Shown one piece after another: positions 10,981 to 21,944 of a stretch of DNA of 28,276 nt. The position numbers and the translations under genes were made by a program. A model generated the notes under the pieces. That model made no database searches. It saw only the letters and a list, made by a program, of their open reading frames with translations, and was not told the origin of the DNA. This stretch comes from Azolla pinnata (taxonomy: Eukaryota > Streptophyta > Polypodiopsida > Salviniales > Salviniaceae): NCBI GenBank assembly GCA_037176905.1, contig JBBBWG010033530.1, positions 11,091-39,366 of the forward strand, written 5' to 3'. Position 1 is the first letter of the stretch, and each line of letters opens with the position of its first letter.

Positions 10981-11365
10981 GTGTTTTTAGGGTTCTCTGA
11001 TGAGTCTTCCCCTTCACGGCGCAAAGAGACGAAGCAGAAGCTATGGAGGCGCACAGCTCCCAGGCCCCCCCGCAGGTACTTCCCCTTCGCGTCCTGTAGC
11101 TTGAACACATGCCTGTGCGTGTCTGTATAGCCTTGGAAAGCCTCGTCGCAAACCCGATGGCTTTGGCAGAAGCGTTTTCCTCGCTCCTCGCTGTCCGATG
11201 TAGCAATCGGCACACGTCCAAGCGCTAGATTCAAGGGCAAAGCGCCTATCTTCGCCGAGTTTCGGCGGAGGCCATTGTAAACATCTGTTTGTGGTTTCAG
11301 GCAGTTTTCTGTACATCAACTCCATGATTGGGGGACGTTGAGCAAAGCAGATTGAATTCTTTGCA
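10981..11365 (+). promoter_or_regulatory. Putative promoter / 5' UTR of the bL12m gene
   Basis: A locally GC-rich stretch directly before the bL12m ATG. A telobox-type motif (tttagggtt, about 10985-10993) sits about 375 bp upstream; teloboxes are known in promoters of plant ribosomal-protein genes. A cag|gtac donor near 11079 and a tttcag acceptor near 11301 could bound a 5' UTR intron, but this is inferred only. Open frames on the minus strand here resemble nothing I know. Confidence 0.35.
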
Positions 11366-12112
11366 ATGAATTGGCGAATTCTTCGTCTTCGCAGGGTGCC
11401 ATTTTCAATGCTAAACCATACCTACAATCATTCACGATTTCCTTCATTGTTATTGCCGTTAGGCTCAGAATCTCACGTCAATGCATCCTCCTTGCATGCA
11501 TTTCGGCATTTTCACTCCACTTTATTGGCAAATGTAGCTGCATCGAATCTTAATGAAGCGCAATCTGATGCGTCCGAGGAGATTGTAGATCGGTCAAACA
11601 AAACAAAGAAACAAGCAGACAACATTGATGCATCAAAACCAGCTGATTATAATCCTTCTACATCCGATCCTTCAGAGTCGCGAAGTGTTCCCTCAGAAAA
11701 GATACTTAAGATTGTTGATGAAATTGCGAATTTGACGCTACTTGAAGCCTCGGATTTATCTTATCTTTTGAAGAAGAAACTAGGCCTTCCCGATTCAGCT
11801 ATGCCCTATTATGGAGGTATGGGAGGAGGTCAAGGAGGAGGAGGAGGAGGTTCTGCTTCTGCTTCTGCAGCTCAAGAAGAAGAGAAAAAACCTGAAAAGA
11901 CTAACTTTGATATCAGGCTTGAGAAGTTTGAGGCTTCGGCAAAGATCAAGGTCATCAAAGAAGTCCGAACTTTTACTGATCTTGGGTTGAAAGAAGCCAA
12001 AGAACTGGTAGAGAAGCTTCCAGCCATACTGAAGAAAGGAGTACTGAAAGAAGAAGCCGATCAAATAGTTGAGAAGCTAAAAGCAATTGGAGCCTCAGCT
12101 ATTCTAGAGTAG
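11366..12112 (+). CDS. Mitochondrial large-ribosomal-subunit protein bL12m (L7/L12), 248 aa
   Basis: Component of the mitoribosomal stalk that recruits translational GTPases. The N-terminus is rich in Arg, Ser, His and Leu and poor in acidic residues (MNWRILRLRR...), as in a mitochondrial presequence. An acidic, Ser-rich linker follows. The L12 N-terminal dimerisation segment is EKILKIVDEIANLTLLEASD then LSYLLKKKLGLP. The hinge is Gly-rich (GGMGGGQGGGGGG) and Ser-Ala repeats, encoded by GGA and GCTTCT runs. The C-terminal domain reads FDIRLEKFEASAKIKVIKEV, then LGLKEAKELVEKLPAILKKG and ending IGASAILE, matching the factor-binding domain of bacterial L12. The reading frame is uninterrupted. 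The presequence and KFEASAKIKVIKEVR favour the mitochondrial over the plastid paralogue. Confidence 0.95.
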   Translation: MNWRILRLRRVPFSMLNHTYNHSRFPSLLLPLGSESHVNASSLHAFRHFHSTLLANVAASNLNEAQSDASEEIVDRSNKTKKQADNIDASKPADYNPSTSDPSESRSVPSEKILKIVDEIANLTLLEASDLSYLLKKKLGLPDSAMPYYGGMGGGQGGGGGGSASASAAQEEEKKPEKTNFDIRLEKFEASAKIKVIKEVRTFTDLGLKEAKELVEKLPAILKKGVLKEEADQIVEKLKAIGASAILE

Positions 12113-13947
12113 TAAACCATGGTGTCAAGTAATCCGCAATGCAGCATCACAAACAGATCCTATGGGAGGAAAATGCTTTCCTCGATAATCAAAAAATTCT
12201 GGACTAGGTTAGTGAGTCGTCATTTATTGTTGAGGTTTTTCATGGATACGTTTTGTGTAACATCTTTTCTACTCATTGACGAGTAGTTTTTACTTCGCTT
12301 GTTGTGTTAACAATGAAGATTACATGAATTGTGTGTTCCTCTGGAATGGGGGATCGGATCCTGAGGGAATAATATGGATCCAGTTTTGCCATCAATACAA
12401 TTGCAAGTATAAGCTACATCTTTGTTCTTCTTTGTGATTCTTGGGGTTTAAACAAATAGTTGTTACTGTTTTTTCCTTGTACAAGCTACATAAGCATCTG
12501 GATGGAGTGAGCATGAGCTGATTACAAGATGTTAAGACTTGTCATGTCATCCTCATTTCATCCAGATGCTATCCTTTGGTAATCAGTTCTAAATGACGAG
12601 TTTGTACTTTTTTCTTTTCTTTTACAAGGATTCGGCATCTGAATGTAGTGAGTCTGGACAAATCAGACATACGTTGTAAGGCATTACAACAATATCATGG
12701 GCATTTATACCCCGGCTATCTGCATCGTGAAGGCTTTATGGGAACAAGTTTTGTGAATATCTCGGTGTACACCTGAGAATCTGTAGTTATCATCGTAGTT
12801 ATTGACTTGAAACACCGGAATTGGGATTTACTGAATTCGTATCCCAAAAGCTAAGCGTATATCACCTATCTTTTTATCTCAATCATTCCAATTTGATTCA
12901 TTGACCTGCAATGTGGCGATTGTACAGCAGACAATGTTGTGCCGATAAACATACCGAACTACCCAACTGTTTATGTGGTAAGTTTTCTGTCCTTGTCCCA
13001 AATGACATTCACATAAGACATTTGATGTATTGATGAGATAGAAGTGGCTTACATATGGAGTAGGTGATAAGCTTGAGAATACTACGGAGAATACTACTTG
13101 ATCTGTTATCTTGTATGGAGTATTTGAACACCATATGAAGTATGTTGTGCTTACCTGAAAATGATACACCAAATGATTGGTTACTGTTTATATAACAGAT
13201 TCCTGGGTGGTGATGTGATCTTCCTTTCACAAACTTTAGTACAAACATGGTCTGAGAAGTTCAGTCTGGTAGTACTATCTCGATTTGAAATACTTTCAGC
13301 CATCGGTGTCTTTAGGGAATTAATCACAGCGTCTATCTGATTCATAGATACATGATATTGATCAAAATTAAGATCAACGATGTTTGCACTCCAAAATGAT
13401 AATCATTTCTTTACATTGGGAATGTCAGCTGTGATGAAATCGTAGTTGAACGAACAGAATCGGAGTGGGATAACACGGAGCAGAAATGCAGAAACCCTCT
13501 TAAATGGTAGGAAATTGAACACAGTACTGAAAACGGAAGCGATGCAGAAGGAAGAAACTCATGGGTTTGGTTCAGATGCAAATGGATTGGATTGGCGGAT
13601 TATTCATTCATACAATGCTACTCTGCAATCCCAAGGAGAGACTCGCCACAAGGACACAAACGAAATGGCAAGAAAGATGAAAGCCAGATGACACAGCAGA
13701 TTGTCGAGAACCAAAATACAGTTGAGGGATGATATTGATGACGGAAACGCAGGAAAGCCTGTCTATAATGTACAAAGGTTCCAACGGGAACGAAGGATGG
13801 CGATGGATGATGAACGGCTTTACCCTAGAAACAGACGCGATGTGCAGTCCTGCTGACAGTTGTGTTGATCGGACGGAAGGAACTGGTTTGAGAGATCTGG
13901 GGATACAGGCGGGATTAGGTTTGCAGCGATGGCTAATGAGAGATGTT
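12113..13947. other. Intergenic region between bL12m and the nsLTP-like gene (convergent 3' flanks)
   Basis: The two genes converge, so both 3' UTRs should lie here; I could not fix polyadenylation sites. A 12-bp inverted repeat is present (agcatctggatg at 12493, complement ending 12570). A loose ~60-bp direct repeat (ttacaag...gcatctg.atg.agtgag) occurs near 12480 and 12620. Short open frames near 13446-13691 and 13729-14226 show no family features. Confidence 0.6.
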
Positions 13948-14361
13948 TCAGAGCTTGCAGACGAAGTTGCGCGGGGCTCGAATGGCGCATCGGGAGACGT
14001 AGGTGCGGACGAGCAAGGGGGTGGAGGTGCCGCCAACGGAGATGAGCATCTGGCACATGCAGGAGAGCGAGAGGGAGACGACGAGGGATCTCATGCCGGC
14101 GCAGCACGCTGCAGAGGGCCTCGACTGGAGGCTGCCGCCGGTGACGCAGGGAAGGATGAAGGCGAAGGCGCGGTTCTGGTCGCTGCAGTAGCTCCTGCCG
14201 CCATTGCTGCTCATCGGCGACGATGACGACGAAGAAGTCGACAAAGAAGAAGACGACGAAGAAGACGAAGAAGAAGAAGATGGTGCTGCAAGAGCACGAG
14301 CTTCTTCCATAGCCGGTGCTGCTGCCATCACCAGCACCAGAACCACCATCGCCATCTTCAT
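13948..14361 (-). CDS. Secreted nsLTP-like eight-cysteine protein with polyserine linker, 137 aa
   Basis: Likely apoplastic lipid-binding protein of the nsLTP / protease-inhibitor / 2S-albumin fold (family inference). A hydrophobic signal peptide (MKMAMVVLVLVMAAA, possible cleavage after EARA) is followed by about 30 residues that are almost all serine, encoded by a TCG/TCT-type microsatellite. The complete eight-cysteine motif comes next, with spacing C-12-C-13-CC-13-C-M-C-21-C-9-C (YC, PCVTGG, AACCAG, SCMCQ, SRC, FVCKL). The frame has no intron and stops two residues after the last cysteine, so there is no GPI tail. A start two codons downstream (second Met) is equally possible. The spacing does not fit nsLTP types 1 or 2, and the long Ser linker is unusual. 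It converges with the bL12m gene. Confidence 0.8.
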   Translation of the reverse strand: MKMAMVVLVLVMAAAPAMEEARALAAPSSSSSSSSSSSSLSTSSSSSSPMSSNGGRSYCSDQNRAFAFILPCVTGGSLQSRPSAACCAGMRSLVVSLSLSCMCQMLISVGGTSTPLLVRTYVSRCAIRAPRNFVCKL

Positions 14362-14394
14362 CAGAGCGTCAGGCCCACAGCTTCAGAATCAGAA

Positions 14395-14512
14395 TCAGAA
14401 GAAGGAAGAAGAAGAAGAAGAAGAAGAAGACAAAGTCAGTACACTGACCTTCTTGACTTGTGCTACTGTATATATATATATAAATATATATAATATGAAT
14501 TATATATATGTA

Positions 14513-14577
<65 letters not shown>
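14395..14577. repeat. GAA, TA and GA microsatellites upstream of the nsLTP-like gene
   Basis: In + orientation there is a GAA run (14401-14430), a broken TA region (14469-14545) and a GA run (about 14545-14577). For the minus-strand nsLTP-like gene these lie 35-215 bp upstream, so they read as CT then TA tracts in its promoter or 5' UTR. Confidence 0.9.
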
Positions 14578-14581
<4 letters not shown>

Positions 14582-14659
14582 CTACAAGGTCTTCTAAGCT
14601 TTTATCTACCACCCAACTAACACCTTGTGCATCCATTCCATGCCATGGATCTTTCTGCA

Positions 14660-15125
14660 TTTGGATTGGATTCAGATGCATGTATATAGATAGATAGATG
14701 GATAGATTAGATAGATAGATTAGATAGGTCGACAGATTAGGTTAGATAGATTAGATAGATTAGATAGATTAGATAGATCGACAGATTAGATTAGATACAT
14801 TAGATACATTAGATAGTTTAGATAGATCGACTAATATAGATAGGTTAGATTTGTCCTTATCGCCTTTCCATTGACCCAGCGGCATCGGAAGCACGTATGT
14901 ACCTTGCCGTACACGATAGATTGGTTAGATTAGATACATAGGTTTGTCCTCAGTTGTCGTTTATCCCGATTTGGATGCATGTATAGATAGATAGATAGAT
15001 TAAATAGATAGATTAGATAGATAGATAGAATAGATAGATTAGGTTTGTCCTTATCGCCTTCCGCTGACCCCTCGGCATCAGAAGCATGTGTGTACCTTCC
15101 GTACCAGATAGAGTAGTTAGATTTT
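14660..15125 (+). repeat. GATA/TAGA minisatellite, two copies of a composite unit
   Basis: Copy 1 (about 14660-14935) and copy 2 (about 14968-15125) share the order ttggat..gcatgtata, a gatagata/gattagata tract, ggtttgtccttatcgcctt, tgaccc..cggcatc, gaagca.gt.tgtaccttc, cgta..agata. The simple-sequence part has expanded differently in the two copies. Confidence 0.8.
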
Positions 15126-17900
15126 GGCTCCAGCTCCAGCTACTTTGTCAATCTCTCGACGTGTTCCTGTATCTGCTTGATCCCATGCCTGATGCTACCC
15201 TACTGTGTTTATGATGAGGGACCTTCGACACAAAGACCACCATCTTGTAAAAATAGAAGACGCTTCCAATATTTGATGGAGATTTTCTATAGACAAGTCG
15301 GAGGACTGTCAGTTAGCGCACATGATTTGAAGAGATTGCAATCGGGATGTTTTTGTAACAAATTTCTGCTTTAAGAGATAACCAAAACGATGTTAAAACA
15401 TAGCTAGAAAACAAATTTCAAATGCAATAGGTGGAATTATCTAGCACCACGCTTTCTCTACCCTCTTCCTACTTCATTTAAGTGGTGGATTTATCATAAG
15501 AAACAGGTCATCTTGGCGGCTATTTTTGTATACAAGCCAAGGGCCTTACTTGTTGTAGTCCATTGGACATCTTTTCACTATAACTAATTGAAAGGATAAT
15601 TTCATTAAGAAACACAAAGACAAAGTTTGGATATTTTTCAGGTAAAATCATTATGTTATAAGTACCATAATAGCCCTTGAAGTTTATTATGGATTGAATT
15701 ACCCCTACCAAAATATTGAAACACGCGTCATATTTATCAAAGTACCCTTAAATCTGCATATGTTCTAGTTTCGGTCGGGGTTGGGCTAGGACTAGGGTTA
15801 GGGTTAGGGTTAGGGTTAGGGTTAGTATCTTGCTCAAAAATGGAGGGTTTTAAAATTAAGGGAATTTAAATGGATGAGCTTATCAAAATATAAATACTCT
15901 TGATGTTTAAAGACATTTAAATAGATACAGCTTGTATCTTTGACTAAAGATCAAGAGTAATACATCTTAAAGTGTATTTGTTTCAAGATAAAAAAGTAAT
16001 TTCTTTTTCCAAATAAAACTCCTTGAATTAGTTAGAACTTGGTCACAAATGACCTTGTGCATCTAACTCAGGCAATGCGCAATGATCCCATCTATCATTC
16101 GATTACGTAATCGGAGGTGGTAATATCTAGCGATCAATTAAGCTACAGTAGATTGCCAGTTTTGTCGAACCTTGCACACGAGTAAAGAAGAGATTTGTAT
16201 GTGATAAGTATTAAGAGGAGGAGCAATTATGATGATTCCATCGTCGCCGTCGTAATAGTAGTAGTAGTAGTAGTTTTTCTCTGTTTTTCCTTTTCCTACC
16301 ACCCAATGAAGCTCCATTCCTTTGATGTGTGCGCATCGGGAGACATGATCTGCATGATAAGTATGGACATAATCTCTCTCTGGAGAGGCTGTCGGACGCT
16401 TAACGATTTCGTAAGCGAATCGAGGAGATGGGGAAAGCTCATCTCATCATCATCTTTATCTTTGCATATGCTTCGAATCATTTGTCCGTCTATTCCACTC
16501 GCTCGTGCGTGTCGCAAGCCGGCGAAAAAAAGGCTTAAATTTCGGCTCTCTTTTATCCTCCGGTTCAATCGATCGACCACATATTCTCAGGCAAGAGCTT
16601 TTTTTTTATCAAGCATACAAAATTAGCTTCTGCAGGATCGTAGCCGAATGAAGTAAGGAGGCAGAAAGAAAGATACATTAAGTTTTTAACGACTTCTACG
16701 ACCAAAATTGGCCCATGCAACATTAAGCTGTGTACCCAATCATCCAAACTACAAAAAAATGAATAATTGAGATAAGCGATTCAATAGTAAAGAGTTAATC
16801 GTAACGGAACCAGACAGACAAAAGAACTGACAATTGAACTCGGATCGCGGCTTTTGGATCGTTCAGCTTGCAAAGGAAAGGCACATGTAATTTGGCCCTA
16901 AACAAGAGCTAGAGCCACACTGGCAGAGTCTCGCCGAAGTTAGCTGAGCTCCAAATAATGACAAGGCAACAATCCTCGAAACTTACGTTAAGGCGAGAGC
17001 CAAGGCCCCAATGTGTGTTCCTCACTCTTGCAGACCACAGTATCCGAAAGCGATCAAGGCGATAACAAGCTTTCACATGTATGCGTTCCGTGTTTGCCTA
17101 TGCTTGATTTAATATACCCTCAATCCTTTCTTTCAGGGTAAGATCGACACGATTAGCGATGAATTCCGGTTCGTTTCCAAGGTCAAATTTGACCCCTTCC
17201 CCAACCCCCCATAATCCTCGGAACAATAGAGAGACCCGAATCGAACCTCCACTGTTTGTTTCGGAGGGGCACTCTATTGTGTCCGCATTTGTGGCCAACA
17301 ACGGCTTTCATTTCGTAGGCCGCCGTCCGATTCTATTCGCCATATCGTTGGCAATTGCGCGCAGTTACTGATGCAAGACGATCATTAGCGTCACTAGCGT
17401 TTTTTTTCGGAGATCAGATCTTTTCCGGGGATCGCTTGCTCCAGTGAAGGTCACCGTTCCGACACGACAACATTTGCGTTCTCTCATTATCTCTCTTCCT
17501 CGCATCGATCGATCGCGTGCATCGCACTTATCCTCTCGGCACACTCCCAAAGAAGAATTAGAAGCTTTTTAAGCTTCCATAGAGAGGTGACATTAGACGG
17601 CTACAGGGAGGGAAATCAGTTGAATGTAGTTTAAAGGAAATTGATCAGTAAACAACAGTTTGAAGTAGGAAGCAATTAGTAAATAGCAGCAGGAAGATTA
17701 TGAATCAATGAACATCAGAAGAGATAGATGAAGCGATTAGCGATTAGCGATTAGTAAGAGACGGCGTTAAATTTCTCATTTAATTAGGCGTTAAAAGTAT
17801 TAATAAATTTGTTAGGCGTTTTTTGGGTAATAATACAGTGGCATCTCAAAAGAAAACAGAAGGTAAGGTAAGGAGGGGAGGGGCTACTGAATCCACAGTC
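15126..17900. other. Intergenic region with no supported gene
   Basis: Open frames are short and overlap on both strands without family resemblance. Notable content is a five-unit GGGTTA run (15795-15824), a short GTA run near 16255-16275 and a GCGATTA heptamer three times near 17734-17756. A CT-rich segment at 17390-17560 might be a promoter or a gene relic, but I cannot support either. Confidence 0.5.
15795..15824 (+). repeat. Interstitial telomere-like hexamer, five GGGTTA units
   Basis: Five perfect GGGTTA units, i.e. TTAGGG rather than the plant heptamer TTTAGGG used elsewhere in the window. It is embedded in AT-rich intergenic DNA. Confidence 0.9.
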
Positions 17901-18084
17901 TTAGAACTAGTTTATTAGCTAGCACCCCTTATTGCTTGTCATAATTATAGTGATTGGATTTCTTCTACTACGATTGATCGATCGATAATTGCCAATAATC
18001 CATGAAATTCGTAACGAATCATGCAAATGAGCGATGGATGATGGTGATCGTATCGGATACAATATGATAACTAACTAACTAATC

Positions 18085-18123
<39 letters not shown>

Positions 18124-20317
18124 CAGCTGATTTGCTAATATAGCTTGCTGATCAGTACTAAATAAAAAATATGCCGAATCTGGTGGATCGAGAGATTTGT
18201 AACATTGCGAACTTCAACATTAAGTGGCATTTTGCGCAGCGATTCATTCGATTGTAGCCAACAACGGCGACTGGGAAATGATTAACAATGGGAATTAGCC
18301 GAAGGATCGATGATAGATCGATGATGGATCGATGGATCGATGATGTATCGACAGTCAAATTGCATCCAATCCCATCCAATACTGGGGGGGCATATTCGCT
18401 TGTAAAGTATCATCTGGACAAGTGCAGTAGTACTAGGGATGAATTATAGAAAATTCGCCCAAAAGAGATAGAAAATAATCCTTGGATTCTAAGCGCCCTT
18501 TGCTTGCTGTGTTTATATATAAAAGGATGGCAAACTAAGCCCTGATAATTAGAAGAGACATAGAGCTCAAAGTCAGGATCAAATCCATAAATCGCTCAGA
18601 GCCGGATCAGACATTGATTAGGATATGTGTTTCCTCTTCTTTAATACTTCGCCCAAGAGCCAATCGGGTACTTCAATTCCCTTCATTCCTATATGTACTG
18701 TATTTCAATTCCGTTCAATTCCGATCTAATCGTCTTCTTTCCATGTAATTCCTGTATCTAGCTCTAATTACCCCCTTAATTGTTCAGAAACCCTTGACTA
18801 ATTCGAAATTATCATCCGCCGGTGATCGATATAAATCTTATATGATCAGTACTATAGTAGCTCGATGCACAAGATTTGGATCATTGGCTACTTATTCGCT
18901 CGATCGATCGACGGGATGATCATCATCCCAGATTAATTTAATTATCCAGAAACTAATCACCGTAATGAACTGGATCAGCTGGTAGCTCATGATCACGGCG
19001 ATGATCAGCTGATCCCTCAGCTGGATGATCATATGATCAGGCATTGATGGAGGGTGATCACAATGATCAGGCCAATTTATAATATACACGCGTCAATATC
19101 ATCCATTTAACATTATATATGCACGCTTAGATTGCGCAATATTGCATGATTAATGTTATAACACTGCCGATTATGATCCACATGATCAGCTGATCATCGG
19201 CAACTGCATGATCAGCAAGGAAATTAGCATGCTACTAATAAACGATTTGGTTTGCTTGATGTATTGATCGTCGTCGTCGTCGTTAATGGTTAAGGATATT
19301 AAAGAGAATGAAAATATTCTGATCATGACCAGAATCCCGTCACAAATGGGCTTCAAATCTATAATTATTTGCCCATTCCGGTGGGCGAATCCATTACAAA
19401 ACGACCCAGATTGATTATGATCGCCCACTAGGCGGAAAGTTGCAGGGCGCTAAATTATATAAAGCCAAATGATCGTGATCGATATGCCCTTCTTTGATCC
19501 CCCGTGTAAAACTGTGGCTCCTGCTGCAATTCATGAAAACCGCCGGCTGACCAATTATATTCTCATCTGCTGCCGATCTTGGATTATTAATATTGCTAAT
19601 GTAATTTGCGGTTAGATCACTAATTAGTTTGCAGATTTCGCCTAATTTGGGTGCAGTAACAGCTAGCTAGCTGCTAATTAAACTAACTAGTTGAGTAATT
19701 AATCATGCTGGGCTGTGCAATCGGCACTAATTAATGACATTAAGCTGAATATTAAACTCGTGGGTGATTTAATTTTTACATACTAATAGTTGTGTAGCTG
19801 CAGGATCAGGGCATGATCACCAGTCAACAGCGAGGTCGATCGATGAATTATATGCCATGGATTACAGTACACTAGCCAATCCATACCACAAACACAACGG
19901 GAATCATGAGCTGCATCTGTATCCTACATATAATTATACCTCACGATTATATTACATAGCTGTGCATTTTGCGTATAATGTACCGCCGTTTGTACTGTGT
20001 TTAATTATATGATAATATTGATCCTAAGCGGCCGATCATCAATAATCTTCTGATCATGCCGATGCTTAATAACGTTTTGTGATCAATATTCTGTGTGCGT
20101 TCCGCTGATCTGCGGGTAGAGGGAGCTACCTAGGTGCAGAATTAACGGATGAATATATTATGCCGGATGATGATCATCAAAATCGCCGTTATATGATCGG
20201 ATTCTAATTATTTTCCGGCTGCCGATCATCTAGGGATTAATGTTATACGTCCTGCTTTTGTTTCCTGCAGATATTGGGTTCAAGCTAATGTTTAAATCTT
20301 TAATCTTTTCCTGACAG
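17901..20317. other. AT-rich non-coding domain dense in TGATCA
   Basis: No supported gene. Counting by eye gives 11 TGATCA hexamers between 18901 and 19330, including a perfect 16-bp palindrome (atgatcagctgatcat, 19182-19197). A (CTAA)n microsatellite is at 18069-18123 and a degenerate gatcgatgat run near 18303-18350. A strong TATA-like string (tatatataaaagg) occurs near 18515, but no coding sequence follows it. Confidence 0.55.
18069..18123 (+). repeat. (CTAA)n tetranucleotide microsatellite
   Basis: About thirteen ctaa units with one interruption (aatcaa), ending at ccagctg. Confidence 0.95.
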
Positions 20318-21561
20318 ACCTGCACAATGGATCATTTACTAGGGTTTGTTAAATACCTTCAATTCCGGCAGATCAACATGGGTTTAGTAATTAGGGCTTT
20401 TAATTATACCAGCTTTCTTTTATAATCCGGGCAGATCAAATTGGGTTTAGGGTTTATAATCATACTGTTCTCTAATTCCTGCATATCAATAAACAATTTT
20501 GGCTTTAATTCCGGCAGATCAAATTGGGTTTAGGGTTTATAACTATACTGTTCTCTAATTCCTACATATCAATAAACAATTTGGTCTTTAATTCCGGCAG
20601 ATCAATATAGGTTCAGGGTTTGTTATACCTTTCTCTATTCCCGGCAGATCTAGGATTTATAGGAATAGGCCGCTTTAGCATATAACACCTTGTCTTTAAT
20701 ACCGGCACTAGATCAATATGTTTTTTATACCTTTCACTAATCCTCGCGGATATTCAATATGGATTTAGGGTTTATCAAGATACCACCCTCTAATCCCGGC
20801 AGATATTCAATATGGATATAGGGTTTGTTGCACCTAATTTCTCTAACCCCGCCAGATATTCAATATTATTATGGATTTAGGGTTTATTAGATCGTTCTCT
20901 AGTCCCGGCAGATATTATTCAATAGTATGGATTTAGGGTTTATTATACGTCTCTTCTCTAATTCCTGCGCATGATCAATATGGGATTCGGCCGCAGATCA
21001 ACATGGGTTTAGGGTTTCTTAAACCTTTCTCTAATCCGGGGGGCAGCTATATTTCAGTATAGATTTAGGGTTTATAATTACACCGTTTTCTATTTAATCC
21101 TGCATATCAATATGGGTTTATTATACCTTTCTCTAATGCTGGCAGATCAAAATGAGTTTAGGGTTTATTATACCTTTCTCCAATTCTCCCGGCAGATATT
21201 CAGTACGGATTTAGGGTTTATTATACGTCCTTAATTCTCTAATTCCTGCACAATATGATCATCAATACGATCGGATAATTAGGATACTATATTATTATAC
21301 TTTTCAGCTTAATTCCGGCAGATCAATATACTAATGGATTTAGGGCTTGTTATCCCTTAATTCTCTACTAATTCCGGCAGATGATCACAGGGTTTGTAAT
21401 TATCGCTAAATTCTTTCACTCCAGCAGATCGATATACTAATGGATTTAGGGCTTGTTATAGCTTTCAGCTCTATTAACTTCGGCAGATGATCATAGGGTT
21501 TGTAATTATCGCTAATTTCTGTCATTCCGGCAGATCAAAATGGCCAGTTTAGGGTTTATTC
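20318..21561 (+). repeat. Array A: about 24 degenerate ~50-bp units with TTTAGGG motifs
   Basis: Approximate consensus in order: tttctctaattccggcagat, then caatatggatttagggttt, then attatacc. I delimited about 24 units. Some show dimer-level copying: the pair near 20413-20505 recurs at 20506-20588, and the pair near 21303-21410 recurs at 21411-21515. Most units carry tttagggttt on the + strand. The last unit supplies the ATG and first codons of the 134-codon ORF. Confidence 0.85.
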
Positions 21562-21944
21562 TAGATCAAAATCATTGGTTTTCGGGTTTCTGCCTTAACG
21601 ATCGATCGATGCTTACTACTGCTGGCAGGCAAGCTGGTAATTACGGCCACAATAGCGCTAATTACAAGGTGCAGAATGCAGGGTTGACGAGATCATCCAT
21701 GGAGAAGCAGCGCGCATGGGCGGTCTTAAGCCGGAATCTGCCATCTAACTATAGCAGCAATGATCCTGCGACGTCCTTCTTCTCCAATAGCAACAGCGAC
21801 TTCGGCCTCATGCGCCATTACGCTTACCCTGATCACGCATCTGCAGATCATCTTCATCGCCATGGCGCCCACGACTGCATGAGAAGAGCTACGACCCCGC
21901 ACGGTCTGCGCCTCAACAACAACAACATGATCAAAGCAAGATAG
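21540..21944 (+). CDS. Unrecognised 134-codon ORF lying between two tandem arrays
   Basis: I do not recognise this protein. It is rich in Asn, Ser, His and Arg, for example NLPSNYSSNDPATSFFSNSN and HASADHLHRHGAHDCMRR. No signal peptide, membrane helix or known motif is visible. The first residues (MASLGFI) are translated from the last unit of array A, where ATG plus tttagggttt recurs. The last residues (NNMIKAR-stop) are the head of array B, where the same atgatcaaagcaagatag recurs. Only about 21565-21915 is unique, and it is richer in GC than its flanks. It may be a small orphan gene, an exon of a larger gene, a pseudogene, or a chance frame. Confidence 0.3.
   Translation: MASLGFILDQNHWFSGFCLNDRSMLTTAGRQAGNYGHNSANYKVQNAGLTRSSMEKQRAWAVLSRNLPSNYSSNDPATSFFSNSNSDFGLMRHYAYPDHASADHLHRHGAHDCMRRATTPHGLRLNNNNMIKAR

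Noticed and set aside
10971..11325. Overlapping minus-strand frames in the GC-rich region before bL12m
   Set aside because: Three competing frames with no recognisable domain; more likely promoter and 5' UTR of bL12m.
14204..14620. Plus-strand frame with acidic repeats and TA/GA translations
   Set aside because: It is antisense to the nsLTP-like gene and then reads through microsatellites.
17098..17371. Open frames on both strands with protein-like stretches
   Set aside because: No family match and no splice context; the two strands compete. It could be a relic of a retroelement, but I cannot support it.
18500..18700. Strong TATA-like box that might drive a non-coding or microRNA gene
   Set aside because: I looked for conserved plant microRNA sequences and a foldback downstream and found none convincing.
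20625..20640. tgttatacc in array A as a possible 5' LTR end matching 27528
   Set aside because: The match is limited to about eight bases of the array unit; the following sequence does not agree.
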